Virus record (IMG/VR): IMGVR_UViG_3300025736_000045
Span: 1 to 46,724 of that record
Reading direction: 5' to 3' (one strand)
DNA: 46,724 nucleotides
Source: a virus
A program made the position numbers and the translations under genes. Each line of letters opens with the position of its first letter. Position 1 is the first letter of the stretch. Shown piece by piece: positions 14,294 through 23,027 of this stretch. The notes below the pieces were generated by a model, which worked only from the letters and a program-made list of their open reading frames with translations, made no database searches and had not been told where the DNA came from.

Positions 14294-15652
14294 ATGACTG
14301 CAAAAACAAAGACTCAGTTTTTTGATGGGTACAAGATGGCGGAAGTTTATTTTTTGTGTTCTCTTTTAAATTGTGATAGGACGCACATAGAGAATATGAC
14401 CGAACTACCGCCTGAAGTATTCAGAAGCGATATGTTCAAAGACATATATATATTAGCCATGAAGCAACTGTATGATGTTGGCGACGTAGATATAAGTTTA
14501 ATATCAACAGAACTTAAAGATAAATATACAACGGTATCTTCAACTTTAGGTTCAATAATGAGATACGAATGTCTGTCGTTTAACGTCAGACTGTATGCTA
14601 AGAAACTTAAAGATTACCGGTTCTGTTTATCTTTTCACGAATTGGCGTCTTCAATATCGCCATCGTCAAGAGAGGGGCTTATCCATAATGCTGAAAAGCT
14701 GATTGACAAATGGAGAACAGTTGATGAAGAGTTTAATATGTCAGCCTTGATTGAGGACGCCATAAATGTTGTACAAGAGGCTAGCAAAAAAAGTAACCTG
14801 TTAACCGGAGTAGAGATTGTTGATGAAATCCTCGGTGGTTACAGAAAAGGTCATGTCACTGTTATAGGCGGTAGACCGTCAAACGGTAAGACAGCTTGGA
14901 TGGTAACAACAGCGAATAACCTGTTGAAAGCAAAGAAGAGAATCCTTATAGAGACAATAGAAATGACAGCTGAAGAGGTCGTGAACAGACTTGTCTCTAT
15001 GAGGACGGGTATTACATATCAACAAATCCATACAGGAGACTTTGAAGATGTTGACTGGAAAAAGTATGGGGAATGTGTTTATTCTTTAAAAAAAGAAGAG
15101 CTTATAGTTTATGATAAAAATATTAACTCTTCAAATATTATTTCTCATATAAAGAAATATCGACCTGACATTGTGTTTGTAGATTTTATACAAATACTGT
15201 ATGACCAATACTATGACGACACCAGACGAAGTGCACAGATAGGCGAGACAATGAACAAATTTAAAAACATAGCCAAGAATGAAGACGTTTCTATTGTCGT
15301 TATGAGCCAGATACGAAGACCACCCGAATATACCAAAGATATACCACGACCAAAATTGTCAGACCTTAAAGAATGTGTGATTAAGGGAACAATTGTTGGT
15401 GGTGAAAAAATTGAAGACATTGTTAAAAATAAATTACTGATAAAGTTAAAAACAGTAAATTTAAAGACAGGAGGAATTGAATATAAATATCCAGTTAATT
15501 ATATAGATAGAGGACAAATGAACTGTTATCAGGTAAAAACAAGCTCGGGCAAGACGATTACTATAAGCGACAAAACCCCATTGTTTACAGGCAAGGAATG
15601 GAAAACAGTTGACAAACTCTCTGTTAATGATAGGATAGTTATTGAAGAATGA
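14294..15652 (+). CDS. dnaB: DnaB-type replicative helicase, N-extein plus split-intein N half
   Basis: Residues 1-360 are a DnaB helicase: a helical N-terminal domain, Walker A GRPSNGKT (193-200), Walker B in IVFVDFIQ with D297, and VVMSQIRRP. The frame then leaves the helicase at SDLKE in the motif normally reading SDL-R/K-E-S-G-S, enters Cys361 and continues as a 92-residue intein N segment (CVIKGTIVGGEKIEDIV ... DRIVIEE) before stopping. The missing helicase end lies at 16326-16529. Protein trans-splicing would restore a helicase of about 427 residues. The usual block-B His is not evident; the segment reads ISDKTPLFT. Confidence 0.92.
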   Translation: MTAKTKTQFFDGYKMAEVYFLCSLLNCDRTHIENMTELPPEVFRSDMFKDIYILAMKQLYDVGDVDISLISTELKDKYTTVSSTLGSIMRYECLSFNVRLYAKKLKDYRFCLSFHELASSISPSSREGLIHNAEKLIDKWRTVDEEFNMSALIEDAINVVQEASKKSNLLTGVEIVDEILGGYRKGHVTVIGGRPSNGKTAWMVTTANNLLKAKKRILIETIEMTAEEVVNRLVSMRTGITYQQIHTGDFEDVDWKKYGECVYSLKKEELIVYDKNINSSNIISHIKKYRPDIVFVDFIQILYDQYYDDTRRSAQIGETMNKFKNIAKNEDVSIVVMSQIRRPPEYTKDIPRPKLSDLKECVIKGTIVGGEKIEDIVKNKLLIKLKTVNLKTGGIEYKYPVNYIDRGQMNCYQVKTSSGKTITISDKTPLFTGKEWKTVDKLSVNDRIVIEE

Positions 15653-15676
15653 GCTGACAGTGTGGGGGTTTTTTTT

Positions 15677-16243
15677 ATGACATATATTATTGGTGATACA
15701 CCTTGGAATAAAGGAAAGAAAATACAAACAAACACAGGAAGAACTCATTTTAAAAAAGGGTTCATTCCTTGGAATAAAAATAAAAAGACAAAAATTACCC
15801 CTGCTATAAAATTAGCATGGGAAAGAAGAAGGGGTGTCTCCATGCCAAAACCAAAAGGTTTTTCAGAAACTATGAGGAAAGTTAATCCGCCACATGGCAG
15901 AAAAGTCCATGGTGGGTATGTTCTTATTTATAAACCCAACCACCCAACCAGCAGAAAAAAACCACCAGATTATGGATATGTTTACGAACATCGGTATGTT
16001 GTGGAAAAAGCATTAGGCAGATATTTAAAATGCGGCAGAGGTAATAACTACGAACAAATACATCATTTGAATGGAGATAAAGTTGACAATAGATTAGAAA
16101 ATTTAATATTATGTTCCAGTGCAAAAGAACACAATAGAATACATTATCTTATGGAAAAATTTGTTTTTGAAATGATAAAAAACGGAGAGGTAGTTTATGA
16201 CGAAGAAAAGAAAATTTTTGTTAGAAAAAATAACAGAGATTAA
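15677..16243 (+). CDS. Free-standing HNH homing endonuclease, 188 residues
   Basis: Two NUMOD3-like modules (DTPWNKGKK and FIPWNKNKK, about residues 7-35) precede an HNH core: EH at 104-105, IHHLNGDKVDNRLENLIL at 128-145 and EHNRIH at 151-156. The ATG at 15677 has GGGGG upstream; GTG 15662 is an in-frame alternative. The gene lies exactly between the two split-intein helicase genes, and its end overlaps the second by 47 bases. It should cut intein-less dnaB alleles and spread the fractured locus. Confidence 0.88.
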   Translation: MTYIIGDTPWNKGKKIQTNTGRTHFKKGFIPWNKNKKTKITPAIKLAWERRRGVSMPKPKGFSETMRKVNPPHGRKVHGGYVLIYKPNHPTSRKKPPDYGYVYEHRYVVEKALGRYLKCGRGNNYEQIHHLNGDKVDNRLENLILCSSAKEHNRIHYLMEKFVFEMIKNGEVVYDEEKKIFVRKNNRD

Positions 16244-16529
16244 AGCTGTCGGCAAAAAAGAATGTTATGATTTAACAGTACCTGACAACCACAATTTTTT
16301 TGCAAATAATATTCTTGTTCATAATTCGGGTAGTCTGGAAGAATCAGCTGACAGTTGTATCTTGTTACACAACAATTATCTGTATTCTTTTGACCATAAA
16401 GATTACGGAAAGATAGAAGTGGCTATAGCGAAGAACAGGCACGGCAGGACAGGAGCAACAACGTTAAGTTGGTATCCTGAGATAATGATGTTTGGTCAGA
16501 AAGTTATAACAATAGGTGGGCATGATTAA
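16197..16529 (+). CDS. dnaB: Split-intein C half plus DnaB C-extein, 110 residues
   Basis: Residues 1-43 are an intein C segment: KKECYDLTVPDNHNFFANN is block F and ILVHN is block G, ending in His-Asn. Ser44 is the +1 residue and starts the helicase end SGSLEESADSCILLH. This joins exactly to SDLKE of the upstream gene to recreate the DnaB motif SDLKESGSLEE. The rest (KIEVAIAKNRHGRTG) contains the conserved arginine-finger region. GGAGAGG inside the HNH gene is its ribosome site. Confidence 0.92.
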   Translation: MTKKRKFLLEKITEIKAVGKKECYDLTVPDNHNFFANNILVHNSGSLEESADSCILLHNNYLYSFDHKDYGKIEVAIAKNRHGRTGATTLSWYPEIMMFGQKVITIGGHD

Positions 16530-16535
16530 AAAATG

Positions 16536-16563
16536 TTGACAAGCAGGACATCTATGGTACAAT
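16536..16563 (+). promoter_or_regulatory. Promoter: TTGACA-N16-TACAAT with extended -10
   Basis: TTGACA (16536-16541) and TACAAT (16558-16563) are separated by 16 bases, and TATG precedes the -10. Transcription would start near 16570. No gene follows on this strand; the first downstream element is the nested RNA structure at 16609-16703. Confidence 0.65.
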
Positions 16564-16608
16564 ACATCTGGTGGTTCTTTTTCATCTATACGTCCTTTTC
16601 TGGGTGGC

Positions 16609-16703
16609 ACCCCTGTTGGATAAAATATATTCTGCTTACACAAACAAGTAAGATATTTTATAAAGTGTGTAAAGATTTAGAAGAATATGTTGTCCGCAGG
16701 GGT
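16609..16703 (+). ncRNA. Nested-stem RNA between the converging gene blocks
   Basis: Three nested stems are present: ACCCCTG (16609-16615)/CAGGGGT (16697-16703), ATATTCT (16627-16633)/AGAATAT (16682-16688), and TTACACA (16636-16642)/TGTGTAA (16666-16672). A short T-run (16709-16714) follows, just inside the end of the convergent late gene. With the promoter at 16536 this looks like an independent small RNA gene of about 140 nt. A bidirectional terminator is the alternative. Confidence 0.55.
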
Positions 16704-16705
16704 TG

Positions 16706-19700
16706 CTACTTTTTATTTGCGTCTTCAGATATTTTCCTTCCAATATCAAGTCTAACTTCTCTATCCAAAGCTTCAGACAAACTTCTCGACAAAGCGGTCA
16801 TAGCTTGACGCCGTTTATTTAGATAAGTCTCTATGTTTATCGCTCCAGTAGCACGCTCTGTGGCTATCTCTTTTAGACGAGTCATGTAACCCGTATGGAT
16901 TCTTTCAATTTTCCATTTATATGTTGCTTTCAACATCTTCGGGTCGATAAAGTTGACCTTAACGCCAAACGCTATATCCATAATTGTCGGACTTTCAAAC
17001 GCTTTTATGTTTCTTAATCCCGGTATCTCTTTATAAATGTTACCACCCTTATGTGGAGGTTTATGGTATTTACCACCTTCAGGATAACCAAACCAACCAT
17101 AATCTTTTGCCAGTTTTGCTATATCGTTAGACAATATTGTTGGTAAGAATACAGATGCAGCTTTACCTATCAACTTAAGATTCCCTTTAGCCGTCAACGT
17201 ACCGTCAGCGTGCTTATCTTCAATGCCAACCAAATCTCTTCCTATCCAATCTTTCTGTGATTTTATCATGGTTACAAAAGATACATATGGACTGTTAATA
17301 GCATTTTTCCAATCCATACCAATCTCAGGTAACATACCAATAGGATAATAATAAGATGTATTGGTAAAACCAAATCTTCCAAATTTATCTTTACTTGGAG
17401 CCATGACATATTGAGGCATAACACCAAGCATAGGCTGCATATATTTAGGCATCTTCCGTTGTAACTCTTTGAGTTGGTCTTTAGTCAACCCGTTAGATAA
17501 TGCTGCTGCATTGTTAAGAGAATTTATTAAAGCATAATATTTGTATATAACAAGCGGTCTTGTCTTGGCTGTCTCAGCAAGAACCGGCATAGCTTTATAC
17601 GAAAATGTAATAAACGGTATTACTGTATTTTTTAAAGCTGTTATATATCTCGGGACATCACTGTAATCAAAAATGTATTTCTCAGCAAACGCCCCGGCTG
17701 TTTTAGGGTTCATACCCATATGTATTCTGGCGTGTCTAAATGCCATGTGTTTAAACAGATGTTCTTCAAACTCATATAATCTCATTGGAGTTTTAAATAT
17801 GTTACCCAGAATATCTGACATAGCTTTATGCCCATCACGTTCTATGTATCGAATTATCTCTTCAGCTTTGTGACCTTTAACAACTTTAAAAGCAAACTCC
17901 TGTGTTAACGCTGAACCGCCATGAAGAGACGACATATTCGCCAACGCTTCTTCGTAATAAGCATCTTTGTTTAACATACCTTCTACGGTTGACGGCATTA
18001 TCTTAAGTTGTTGGAAATGGTTAATACCAGCAAAATCAAGGAGCATAGTATTGGTTATAAGGTTTCTCACATGGGCTTGTGGATTATAAACAACTTTACC
18101 AGCTTTAAACAGACGCATTGAATTGTAATAAAGCGTTGCAAGTTTAGATTCCATAAATGCTGAATCCATAAGGTCAGCATGGATAGAATGATGAACCCAT
18201 TTCCCGCCAAGGTCGCCCAATGCTGTTTTGCCGGAGACATATTTCTTTTTAAATAACCCTCTTGAAACAGAGAAAGATTCACCGGCTGGCGGTAACTGCT
18301 TATATCCCATACGTTCAAGATAATTTATAGCGTCGTCACCTTTATCAAGAAACGCTTTTTTTACCATGTCATTATTTAAAACAAATTTAGGGTTTTTAAC
18401 TACTCTACTGAAATGTTCAGACGTAGCGACAGCGTGAGATATCTGCCTGTTAGTTATAAATATGTTAGCACTGGCATACTCAACCAACCCACGGTCTTGC
18501 ATACTCAAATAATCCGCAGGGTCGAAAATATCGTATTTTCTTTTCTTTAAAAACGGTGCACTAAGCCTACCCTTCTTTGTGCCGACACCTGTGGTTAAAA
18601 AAAGAGGATGATTATTAAGATACAGTTGTCTGACATAAACTTCTTCAGTCTCATTTATTAAATCCATCATCCTGTTAGACGGTAAATTCGATTCTTTAAG
18701 AATTTCAGATAACCGTTTCTGATGGACTCTTGCTAACTTGCCAGCTTCAATAGCTTCAGAATAATCTTTCGGGTTCTTGGCTATGCGGGAAAGAAATTCA
18801 ATGTTCTGGTCTACAACCTGTTGAGACTCTTTAATTCTTACAACGCCTTTAGACGCTAAACCAGAAGCCTTGCTCCTTAACCATACTTCATTTTGTCTTT
18901 TGTATTTTGATATCTCTTTATTTAAACCCTTAAGTTTCTTGCCTGTACTGGTCTTAATTTTACCCTTTGTCCTGTTAATTATTTTTCTGGCATTATCACC
19001 AATAAAGTCAGGGTCAATCTTCATTCTGCTTGCAACATATTTATCGCCTAACCCTTTAATCTTTTTACCAGTTGAAGTTTTGTCGTTAACAATATTTTGT
19101 ATTTTTAAATAACCGTCTCTCTGCTTAACTGCTTTCTCCATATTTTTCAGCGTATTGTTTTTAAGCTGATAATAGGCTATTCTCTCCGCATCTTCAGCTT
19201 GTCTGCCTAACATAACTCTATGTTGTTTTAATGTCTGTATTGGTCCTTTACTTATATCTGTTATTCCAGCCATAGTAAAAGGAACTTCTGCCTGTGTAAA
19301 ATCATAAGCTGCTTTGTAATAATCATCTAACGATGCACTTAACTCAGTTCTCATCTTCGGAGATATACGTTTTGCTAAGTTTAACCGTTCACCAGCTGCG
19401 GCAAGTCTCTTCTTGGCTAAAGCTAAAGCGTCCGGGTTACGGACAGAGTTCATTCTGACACCGGGAACTCGACCAAGAAAAGAACAAAACGCTGCGTGTT
19501 CGATATCTTTCCTGCCTTTGGTCATGGCTAATATTTTTTCAGCTATCAGGCTGCCTTCAATGTCGCTATGACCTTTATCTATTAACATTTTCTTGTAACT
19601 ATTATAGTAAGCTTTACCCTCTTTACCCATGGGTCTAAGAAGAAAAATCTCCTTAGCTTTCTGGATACTCTTGGATACAACCTTTGGTGCTCCCATCTGA

Positions 19701-20734
19701 ATTTTGCCAGATGTTTTGGATAGTAACGCTTTTTCGCCAAGTTTCAAAAATCCACCAGCCAATTTTCCAACAGATGATATTGCTATTGTAGCTTTTATCC
19801 ATACATCTGGGTCAGCGAAATCCAATATTTCAGCAGCTACATTCTGGATATAAGGGACACCGTTCTCTGTAACTCTGTCTTCTACACCAGTAAGATGGTC
19901 AAATGCTTTCTCAAACTCTTCAGTTGACATTGCTGAATTTATAAGGCTACGGAAACTCATAGATAAAAATTTAGGAGTTTTACGCAATAACCCTTTAGCC
20001 TGTTTCCATTCATTATACGATTGTTCTTGTTGCTCGCCAGACACTTTTTCAACTATTCCCATAAAGTCAGGAGCAACACTTTTCATTCCAAGCACAGTAC
20101 CTTTTCTGAATAACTGTAAAACAAAATCATTAACAGCTAACGCTTTGTCAAACAGTTTAACAGCCGAACCAAATGGACCTTCACTGAAATCTGTTTTCCT
20201 TAACTTCTCAGCACCAGCGTGGAGTTGTTCTCCAAACATAGTAACAGCAACAGAAGGGTCAACATGAGGTCCACTGGCTAGTCTATCAACAAACTCTTCC
20301 GGTGAAACATCTTTTTCCCAAAAACCTTTCTCTGGTTTTTCTAATTGTTCAAAAATATCTGAAAGCACAAGGTTTTCAATTTGGTCACCAGCTCCTTCTT
20401 TAATAAAGTTGGCAATATCGTACCCCCACGGAATCTTACCAAACCCGGCTTTCCATTGCACAGCTTCATCTTGACTTAATGGACCCGCCGGTATAAGTTC
20501 TTCAAACTCATCCGGCAACGGTTCACCAAACAAATCAGGGACAACCTGTTCGTCAACTTTTTTTTTCTTTCCATAAACAGCCGCATGTTTAGGTTCTTTA
20601 AATAAATCCCCAACAACAAGACTGTTGTCATTTTTCAAATCTTCACTTTCAGAGGAGAATAAATCTTCTTCTACAAGACTATCGTCTTCTTCATCAAAAA
20701 GATTTTCAACAACATATGTGTTTTCAGTTGGCAT
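16706..20734 (-). CDS. Large internal virion (ejection) protein, 1342 residues
   Basis: This is the last and largest gene of the late block after the fibre, the place where T7- and P22-like phages code the proteins ejected into the cell. No catalytic motif is visible. The N-terminal 80 residues are acidic and hold four short repeats (NLF at 11-13, DLF at 24-26, 43-45 and 67-69). The middle is long, basic and helical (GKKIKGLGDKYVASRMK and GKKLKGLNKEISKYKRQ are related segments). Near residue 880-1200 are amphipathic helices that could contact membrane or DNA. The assignment rests on size, position and composition. Confidence 0.7.
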   Translation of the reverse strand: MPTENTYVVENLFDEEDDSLVEEDLFSSESEDLKNDNSLVVGDLFKEPKHAAVYGKKKKVDEQVVPDLFGEPLPDEFEELIPAGPLSQDEAVQWKAGFGKIPWGYDIANFIKEGAGDQIENLVLSDIFEQLEKPEKGFWEKDVSPEEFVDRLASGPHVDPSVAVTMFGEQLHAGAEKLRKTDFSEGPFGSAVKLFDKALAVNDFVLQLFRKGTVLGMKSVAPDFMGIVEKVSGEQQEQSYNEWKQAKGLLRKTPKFLSMSFRSLINSAMSTEEFEKAFDHLTGVEDRVTENGVPYIQNVAAEILDFADPDVWIKATIAISSVGKLAGGFLKLGEKALLSKTSGKIQMGAPKVVSKSIQKAKEIFLLRPMGKEGKAYYNSYKKMLIDKGHSDIEGSLIAEKILAMTKGRKDIEHAAFCSFLGRVPGVRMNSVRNPDALALAKKRLAAAGERLNLAKRISPKMRTELSASLDDYYKAAYDFTQAEVPFTMAGITDISKGPIQTLKQHRVMLGRQAEDAERIAYYQLKNNTLKNMEKAVKQRDGYLKIQNIVNDKTSTGKKIKGLGDKYVASRMKIDPDFIGDNARKIINRTKGKIKTSTGKKLKGLNKEISKYKRQNEVWLRSKASGLASKGVVRIKESQQVVDQNIEFLSRIAKNPKDYSEAIEAGKLARVHQKRLSEILKESNLPSNRMMDLINETEEVYVRQLYLNNHPLFLTTGVGTKKGRLSAPFLKKRKYDIFDPADYLSMQDRGLVEYASANIFITNRQISHAVATSEHFSRVVKNPKFVLNNDMVKKAFLDKGDDAINYLERMGYKQLPPAGESFSVSRGLFKKKYVSGKTALGDLGGKWVHHSIHADLMDSAFMESKLATLYYNSMRLFKAGKVVYNPQAHVRNLITNTMLLDFAGINHFQQLKIMPSTVEGMLNKDAYYEEALANMSSLHGGSALTQEFAFKVVKGHKAEEIIRYIERDGHKAMSDILGNIFKTPMRLYEFEEHLFKHMAFRHARIHMGMNPKTAGAFAEKYIFDYSDVPRYITALKNTVIPFITFSYKAMPVLAETAKTRPLVIYKYYALINSLNNAAALSNGLTKDQLKELQRKMPKYMQPMLGVMPQYVMAPSKDKFGRFGFTNTSYYYPIGMLPEIGMDWKNAINSPYVSFVTMIKSQKDWIGRDLVGIEDKHADGTLTAKGNLKLIGKAASVFLPTILSNDIAKLAKDYGWFGYPEGGKYHKPPHKGGNIYKEIPGLRNIKAFESPTIMDIAFGVKVNFIDPKMLKATYKWKIERIHTGYMTRLKEIATERATGAINIETYLNKRRQAMTALSRSLSEALDREVRLDIGRKISEDANKK

Positions 20735-21366
20735 TATAATTTACCTTTTTTCTTTAACGCCGCTACAACTTCTTCTCTTGATTTGTTGTATTTCTTCATA
20801 TTGGCAGCTATAACTTTTTCTTGTTTGCCGGAAAATTCAGAAGCTTGTTGTCCACCAGACTTACCGGGCAACTTCTGGAAAAGCGGGGCTAGTGGTTCAC
20901 CTGCATTCATGGCTTGAGTAAGTGCAGCCAGTGTAACTATTACAGACGTGCCATCAGCCAAAACACCAACCATAGTATCTTTAGCTTCGTCAACTAAATC
21001 TCCACCCATACGTTGCCATTTAGCTCTTACTCCACTTGCATTTAAAGCTTTAATTATATCGGCTTCTGAATTTATGAGGGATACACGTTCCCTGCCAGCT
21101 ATCGTTTCTCTTGTTTGTAACTCTTCTGAAGTACGTCCACTAGCAGCAATACCTTCTTTTGATTTTATCTCGGCTCCTGCCCGTCTCTCTGCTGAACCTA
21201 GACTCATCTGTGTCCGTTCAGTCTCACCGGTTTCTTTCTGAGCTTGTAACTCGCCCATACGTACCATCTCATTCATCTTCTGAATATTGTCATTTAACGC
21301 ACTAAACCGACCAGACTTCTTGCCAATATCAAAGCCAGCTGTCATACTGCTGCCTAAATTAGTCAT
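20734..21366 (-). CDS. Putative internal virion protein, 210 residues
   Basis: GAGGAGG precedes the ATG, and the stop overlaps the next start (TAATG). The N-terminal half is a polar, Glu/Arg-rich helical stretch likely to form coiled coil (RMGELQAQKETGETERTQM). A small hydrophobic segment (VIVTLAALTQAMNAG) and a Lys-rich end follow. It lies between two larger ejection-protein candidates, so a core or ejection role is likely. Confidence 0.55.
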   Translation of the reverse strand: MTNLGSSMTAGFDIGKKSGRFSALNDNIQKMNEMVRMGELQAQKETGETERTQMSLGSAERRAGAEIKSKEGIAASGRTSEELQTRETIAGRERVSLINSEADIIKALNASGVRAKWQRMGGDLVDEAKDTMVGVLADGTSVIVTLAALTQAMNAGEPLAPLFQKLPGKSGGQQASEFSGKQEKVIAANMKKYNKSREEVVAALKKKGKL

Positions 21367-21386
21367 ATTATCCTCCTCTATTCTTC

Positions 21387-23027
21387 TTATTTACCATCAA
21401 GAATCGACTGTCCCATACCAACAAGCCATGCTCTAATTGAACTTAACTCACCTGCGTCTACTCCGTATTTAGCAGCTGCTTGGTCAACACTAAGTTGAGT
21501 TAATCCAGCAAGTTCTTTCATAACTTCAGCGTTAACACCAAGCATTAATTGAGCTGCCGCCATCTTAGTTGCGATGTCACCTTGTCTACCTATTTCATAA
21601 AGCTTAGCAGCCATATCTGTCATATAGTCAGCTTCAGCTTGGTCTACATCAGCCATAGCGTTCTGGTATTCAGAAGAATGTAACATGCCCGAAGCGTTAT
21701 ACCGTTTCTTGACTTCTTCTCTTCTAACGTCATACTGCTCACCAGCCCGCCTTGTTAACGCATTATAATATTCATCACTATCTGTTCCATAAACACTACC
21801 CACATCTGCTCCGATAATCCTGTTCATCTCATCCATAGCCGGTCCGCCAACACCACCGCTGCCAGCCGCACTCATTATATCTTGTCTACCCTGAGTTAAC
21901 GCTTGGTTGACACCAGAATAATCCGCACTTGGAATAAGAGCACTTAACCCTTGAGCTCCGTATCCAGCTATCTGGTTACCTAATGTACCTTTCTCAAATA
22001 AAGATTTTATCGTATCCATAATACCGGAAGATTGGTCTCCGGCAGATATACCGGTAGTTGCAGCTGTCCCACTCTTACCCCCACCAGATAGAGAACCAAA
22101 CCCGCCAGCTATATTACTAGCCCCTTTGGCTATGTTCCCAAAAGTAGACGCACCTTGTGCAGGTAAACTGAGCCCAGCAACTCCACCAGCCATAGCATCA
22201 TCACTAAGACTACCGACTGTACCAAGACCCCCGCCTAACGCTCCGCCTGCTCCAGCTGCTCCTGTTGACCAGCCAACACCTTCAGCCGGTCCAAATAACG
22301 TTTGTCCAAACGGCATAGATTTCATAAAGTTACCTGCCCCGGTCATAGCCCCTTTACCCATACCGCTTAACCCTGAACTTAACCCGCCAACTGTACCGCC
22401 ATATCCTAATCCTAACGCTCCACCTGTCATTGCCCCAAGACTACCAAGAGCCAACCCTTTCATTCCACCACCAAAAATATCACCTAACCGACCCATACCA
22501 TGCTCATCACTTCCACCCCAACCTCTAGCTGCACTGTATCCAGCCGCAATAGGTAACGACATACCACCTGTAAACGGAGCTGTCAACCCTGCTACTACAG
22601 GAACAGCTATATCCATAATAGGTCTAATCTCTTTAGGTATCCATTTATCTCTGGCTCCAACTATAACTTTAGCCTCATGCTCTTTAACAATAAGGTCATC
22701 AATTCTGTCTGGGCTTAATACATACAACCCACCATTAAGTTTGTCTTTGCCAACTTCATCACAAAACTTCTTACCATGCTTGGTTCCCCTCATAACATAC
22801 AAAGCTTCGTCATCAACACTTGATACCGTATCGAAATGATGCTCAAAATGAGCTATAAAGGGGTCTTTAAGCTCAGATAACCTATCAGTAGGGACAAACA
22901 TCGGGTAAAGTAAAAACTCGTTGTCCTGAGCTATCTTCGCAAGGGTATCAAGGCTTATCTTGTTAGTCCTGCCATTCAGCGAGCCAACAAGTTTGTCATA
23001 AGCCAGTATTCCACAATTATTTTTCAT
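21387..23027 (-). CDS. Gly-rich internal virion protein with a C39-like N-terminal domain, 546 residues
   Basis: GGAGGG six bases upstream selects the start at 23027. Residues 1-110 follow the pattern of papain-like C39 peptidases: NCGILA with Cys5, a helix (SLDTLAKIAQDN), then DPFIAHFEHHFDTV with a candidate catalytic His, then a V-D-D-E-A-L-Y strand. The usual Gln upstream of the Cys is absent with this start, so activity is uncertain. Residues about 140-330 are very Gly/Ala-rich, like membrane-inserting glycine-zipper regions. The C-terminal third is helical. A cell-wall or membrane passage role at DNA ejection is likely. Confidence 0.6.
   Translation of the reverse strand: MKNNCGILAYDKLVGSLNGRTNKISLDTLAKIAQDNEFLLYPMFVPTDRLSELKDPFIAHFEHHFDTVSSVDDEALYVMRGTKHGKKFCDEVGKDKLNGGLYVLSPDRIDDLIVKEHEAKVIVGARDKWIPKEIRPIMDIAVPVVAGLTAPFTGGMSLPIAAGYSAARGWGGSDEHGMGRLGDIFGGGMKGLALGSLGAMTGGALGLGYGGTVGGLSSGLSGMGKGAMTGAGNFMKSMPFGQTLFGPAEGVGWSTGAAGAGGALGGGLGTVGSLSDDAMAGGVAGLSLPAQGASTFGNIAKGASNIAGGFGSLSGGGKSGTAATTGISAGDQSSGIMDTIKSLFEKGTLGNQIAGYGAQGLSALIPSADYSGVNQALTQGRQDIMSAAGSGGVGGPAMDEMNRIIGADVGSVYGTDSDEYYNALTRRAGEQYDVRREEVKKRYNASGMLHSSEYQNAMADVDQAEADYMTDMAAKLYEIGRQGDIATKMAAAQLMLGVNAEVMKELAGLTQLSVDQAAAKYGVDAGELSSIRAWLVGMGQSILDGK

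Noticed and set aside
16533-16808. 91-residue plus-strand frame after the helicase end
   Set aside because: No ribosome site. It runs through the nested RNA stems and into the 3' end of the opposing gene.
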